Shown: positions 33,603 to 35,931 of the stretch, piece after piece | Position numbering within the stretch: position 1 is the stretch's first letter | How the letters are laid out: each line of letters begins with the position of its first letter | DNA from: an uncultured Desulfobulbaceae bacterium | GTDB taxonomy: Bacteria > Desulfobacterota > Desulfobulbia > Desulfobulbales > CALZHT01 | Assembly (NCBI GenBank): GCA_945787445.1 | Contig: CALZHT010000026.1 | Coordinates: forward strand, 1 to 35,931 | DNA: 35,931 nucleotides | Direction of reading: 5' to 3' | Notes under the pieces: generated by a model | Told to the model about the DNA's origin: nothing | The model's database searches: none | Seen by the model: only the letters and a program-made list of their open reading frames with translations | Program-made: the position numbers and the translations under genes

Positions 33603-33997
33603 TTCCGACCATTGCCATTCAGGAATCACTAAAGCCTGCAAAAGAAAATTACAATACCGTGCATGGCAAGGGAGAAGCCCTTTTTATACGAGACACATTG
33701 ATACCACTGACAAGGTTGTACAGCCTCTTTGGCGTTGAGCCTACCTATACTGATCCTTGTGAAGCCATTGTTGTTGTGGTTGAAAACGAAGGCCAGCAAA
33801 GAGCCTTTATGGTTGATGAACTCCTTGGCAAGCAAGAAGTAGTTATAAAAAGCCTGGGAGGATTAATGAAAGATATTCCCGGTCTTGCAGGCGGAACAAT
33901 ACTTGCCGATGGAAGGGTTGGACTGATCCTTGATATTGCAGGGATCATCTCTTCGAGTAGTGTGGCAGTTACTTATTCATCAGATGAAGAATTTTAA
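33587..33997 (+). pseudogene. cheA: Out-of-frame CheW-like (P5) domain of cheA
   Basis: This 136-codon stretch encodes an almost complete P5 domain: SERYVIPTIAIQESL, TVHGKGEALFIRDTLIPL, RLYSLFGVEP, VDELLGKQEVVIKSLG and GGTILADGRVGLILDIAGI. It normally binds CheW and receptors. It is in the +2 frame relative to cheA, and its first beta strands are missing. A GTG at 33659 is the only candidate start inside and has no good ribosome binding site, so separate translation is unlikely. Confidence 0.85.
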
Positions 33998-34028
33998 TAA
34001 CTATTGAAAAAAGTAATCTTACCAGGTG

Positions 34029-34050
34029 CTGATCTAGCCTGCCAGATCAG
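34029..34050. repeat. Perfect 7-bp hairpin between cheA and cheR
   Basis: CTGATCT (34029-34035), 8-nt loop, AGATCAG (34044-34050). No T-tract follows, so it is a possible mRNA processing or attenuation structure and not a normal terminator. Confidence 0.7.
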
Positions 34051-34124
34051 GTCCTAAAATGTAAATTAGCAGGATGAAATGTTAGATGTTGCCGGTAACT
34101 GCCTAAATAAGGGTTTTTTACTCC

Positions 34125-34982
34125 ATGATCGGAAAGATTAAAGAGATGGCAAATATTGATCCATCACTGGGAACATCAATATTTTTTTCAGTAAAAATAT
34201 CTGATTCGCTTTTTAAAAAATTCAGTGATCTTATCTATCAGAAAGCTGGAATCTATCTGAAACCAGAAAAGGGCAAACGGCTAAGAGCCTGCGGTTTTAC
34301 AAGTTTTGCAGAATATTACAATTATGTGACGCAGGACAAAAGCGGTATCGAAATTGTTAACCTCCTGGACTGCATTTCGACCAATTTTACCAGCTTTTTC
34401 CGGGAGCAAGCTCATTTTGATCTTCTCGATTCCCATGTTCTTCCTTCACTTATGGATAGAGGGAAAAGAAACAATGAAATACTCTTGTGGTCCGCTGCAT
34501 GCTCCTCCGGAGAAGAGCCATATTCGATGGCAATAATTCTTGAAGAGTTTGTCAATAAGAATCCGGGATTGCGCTACACCATAAAAGCCACGGATATCTC
34601 AACTAAGGTGTTGGCCCATGCTCAGCGGGGAGTATATTCAAAAGATAAGGTAACCAATATTCCAAAACAATTGCTTAAAAAATATTTTCAGAAAGGAGTA
34701 GGGAAATCTGAGGGTTTTGTTAGAATCAAGGGAAATGTGCGCAGCAAAATCATATTCAAGCGCTTTAACCTTATGGATGAATTTCCAGGGCACAATCCAT
34801 GCGATGTTGTTTTTTGCAGAAATGTAATGATCTATTTTAACCGCGCTACCCAGCAGAAATTGATAGATAAATTTTACCAGGTGTTATCTCCGGACGGTTA
34901 TTTGTTTATCGGGCATTCAGAAAGCCTGGCGAATCTAAAGCACAATTTCAAGCAGGTTGCGGCCACAGCGTATTGCAAATAA
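34125..34982 (+). CDS. cheR: CheR-type chemoreceptor methyltransferase with short N-terminal gap
   Basis: A 285-residue SAM-dependent glutamate methyltransferase for chemoreceptors. Motifs: LIYQKAGIYL in the N-terminal helical domain, STNFTSFFRE near 85-94, the SAM loop WSAACSSGEEPYSMA, and CDVVFCRNVMIYF. In typical CheR proteins about ten residues of a conserved helix lie between the Lys of GIxLxxxK and RLRALG (e.g. KRDMVYNRLVRRLR in Salmonella). Here GIYLKPEK is followed directly by GKRLRACGF, so about eight residues (24 nt near 34270) appear to be missing in frame. That basic helix belongs to the receptor-facing N-terminal domain, so activity may be impaired. A second in-frame ATG at 34146 is a possible start. 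Confidence 0.88.
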   Translation: MIGKIKEMANIDPSLGTSIFFSVKISDSLFKKFSDLIYQKAGIYLKPEKGKRLRACGFTSFAEYYNYVTQDKSGIEIVNLLDCISTNFTSFFREQAHFDLLDSHVLPSLMDRGKRNNEILLWSAACSSGEEPYSMAIILEEFVNKNPGLRYTIKATDISTKVLAHAQRGVYSKDKVTNIPKQLLKKYFQKGVGKSEGFVRIKGNVRSKIIFKRFNLMDEFPGHNPCDVVFCRNVMIYFNRATQQKLIDKFYQVLSPDGYLFIGHSESLANLKHNFKQVAATAYCK

Positions 34983-35041
34983 GATTTACTCGCCTTATGC
35001 GCCTCTGCTTTTAGAGAGGGAAAAATTAGGGAAAAAAGCGG

Positions 35042-35521
35042 ATGAAGGTAGTTGTTGGTATCTCGGATATGAAAGTGAGCAACAAACCCGGAGATGTATT
35101 GATCACCTATTCCCTTGGGTCTTGTATTGGTGTTGTGATTTGGGATCCTGTCGTCAAAGTAGGCGGCATGCTCCATTATATGTTGCCTGATTCAAATCTG
35201 GATAAAGAAAGATCTGAACAGCGCCCATTTATGTTTGCAGATTCAGGCATACCACTTCTTTTTAAGGAAACATACAAAATTGGCGCGGTGAAGAGCCGAT
35301 TGATTGTTAAAGCAGTTGGCGGTTCCCAAGTAATGGATGCCAATGGCGTATTCAATATTGGCAAACGAAACTACACAATGCTGCGGAAAATTTTTTGGAA
35401 GAACAAGGTGATGATATCTAAAGAAGATATAGGAGGGGCTGTAAACCGCACCGTCAGTCTGGAGATAGGTTCTGGTATTACGCGACTTAAGGTTTCTGGT
35501 CGCGGGGAGTTTGAATTATGA
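35042..35521 (+). CDS. cheD: CheD chemoreceptor glutamine deamidase
   Basis: A 159-residue CheD. The catalytic Cys28 is in SLGSCIGV and His45 in GGMLHYMLP, the expected spacing for the family; VKAVGGSQVMD and GKRNYTMLRKI are further conserved blocks. CheD deamidates specific glutamines of chemoreceptors, making methylation sites for CheR. The protein is full length with both catalytic residues, in contrast to the damaged cheA and cheR. It follows cheR by 59 nt and its TGA overlaps the ATG of the HDOD gene by four bases (ATGA), so the two are translationally coupled. Confidence 0.93.
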   Translation: MKVVVGISDMKVSNKPGDVLITYSLGSCIGVVIWDPVVKVGGMLHYMLPDSNLDKERSEQRPFMFADSGIPLLFKETYKIGAVKSRLIVKAVGGSQVMDANGVFNIGKRNYTMLRKIFWKNKVMISKEDIGGAVNRTVSLEIGSGITRLKVSGRGEFEL

Positions 35522-35931
35522 GCCGACTTGATGAAATACTGAATTTGGTCAAACATATTCCGCCATATCCAAAAGTGGCGGAACGAGTTATGGAGTTAAT
35601 ACAAGATCCTAAGGTGAATGCCGCTGAACTTGCTGCAGTAATCCAGTATGATCAATCAATTACGGCAAATGTGTTGAAGATTTGCAATTCAGCATACTTT
35701 GGACTTACCCGGAAAATCAATTCCCTTGACGAAGGCCTTGTCTATATCGGTCATGATACTTTAAAGGAGATGATTATTACCAGCTGTTCTGCAAAATTCT
35801 ACAGAGGGAAAGCGGGAGAAGGCTATTTTCTTGAAGAAGGTGAGCTTTGGAAGCATTCAGTAGCAGTAGGGATCATGGCCAAGCTTCTGGTAAAATATGT
35901 AAAGGATGTAGATCCTGCCACGGCCTTTACA
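35518..35931 (+). CDS. HDOD-domain protein (5' part, cut by window end)
   Basis: The first 138 codons of an HDOD protein. The pattern IPPYPKVAERVMELIQDP, LAAVIQYDQSITANVLKICN and SAYFGL is the HDOD hallmark, a degenerate HD hydrolase-like domain found in signalling proteins. The catalytic HD pair is not evident in this part, as usual for HDOD. The start overlaps the cheD stop. HDOD genes are frequent neighbours of che genes in this group, and a signalling or regulatory role is likely. The rest of the gene, including any C-terminal domain, lies outside the window. Confidence 0.85.
   Translation, partial: MSRLDEILNLVKHIPPYPKVAERVMELIQDPKVNAAELAAVIQYDQSITANVLKICNSAYFGLTRKINSLDEGLVYIGHDTLKEMIITSCSAKFYRGKAGEGYFLEEGELWKHSVAVGIMAKLLVKYVKDVDPATAFT

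Noticed and set aside
33659-33997. Independent CheW gene behind cheA
   Set aside because: Its sequence is the C-terminal P5 domain of CheA with its first strands missing, it begins inside the domain at a GTG, and has no ribosome binding site.

Overview
The window looks like a chromosomal segment of a Gram-negative bacterium, most likely a member of the Desulfobacterota (former Deltaproteobacteria). This is a judgement from gene content and protein style: type II secretion accessory genes gspA/gspB, several lipoproteins, an MltD-type lytic transglycosylase with LysM repeats, a class A penicillin-binding protein, a PilZ fusion protein and a che cluster with an HDOD gene. No rRNA, tRNA, CRISPR array, insertion sequence or prophage was seen. 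Base composition is moderate and fairly even.

Layout. 1-5.8 kb (+): ferritin-like protein, sugar-kinase-like phosphotransferase, a repeat-rich spacer, the gspA-gspB pair and a Nudix hydrolase. 6.3-7.5 kb (+): a TPR lipoprotein and a secreted charged coiled-coil protein with an apparent frameshift near its 3' end, followed by a spacer packed with palindromes. 11.6-7.8 kb (-): a probable operon of exported isoaspartyl methyltransferase, membrane spermidine-synthase-like protein and intradiol-dioxygenase-like lipoprotein. 15.4-11.9 kb (-): a PilZ/zinc-ribbon/methyltransferase fusion and a six-helix membrane histidine kinase with its own promoter. 16.0-16.5 kb (+): a bacterial DUF2452 (C1orf50-like) protein. 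19.5-16.6 kb (-): CsgG-like/CIA30 lipoprotein, a second lipoprotein and a DUF1566 protein, tightly spaced. 21.2-19.6 kb (-): a deaminase and radical SAM pair. 21.5-22.8 kb (+): dGTPase and a small conserved-looking protein. 23.7-22.8 kb (-): an SDR protein lacking the catalytic lysine. 25.7-23.8 kb (-): MltD. 26.0-31.3 kb (+): a large PBP1 with a long insertion in its transpeptidase domain, and a TPR lipoprotein. 31.7-35.9 kb (+): cheA (broken), cheR (short internal gap), cheD and the start of an HDOD gene.

How the parts fit. mltD, the PBP1 gene and the lipoprotein behind it form a cell-wall block around a divergent promoter region. The che genes form one transcriptional direction, but cheA has lost about 61 nt at the start of its CheW-like domain and cheR lacks about 8 residues of a conserved helix, so this chemotaxis system may be decaying or the sequence may contain errors here.

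The most attractive candidate for something new is the PilZ-zinc ribbon-methyltransferase gene followed by a multi-helix PAS histidine kinase. Its methyltransferase half resembles, from memory, the family annotated for 3-hydroxypalmitate methyl ester 'extracellular factor' synthesis. Together they could be a c-di-GMP-controlled signal synthase and its sensor. Second in interest are the CsgG-CIA30 lipoprotein operon and the PBP1 with its unusual insertion.
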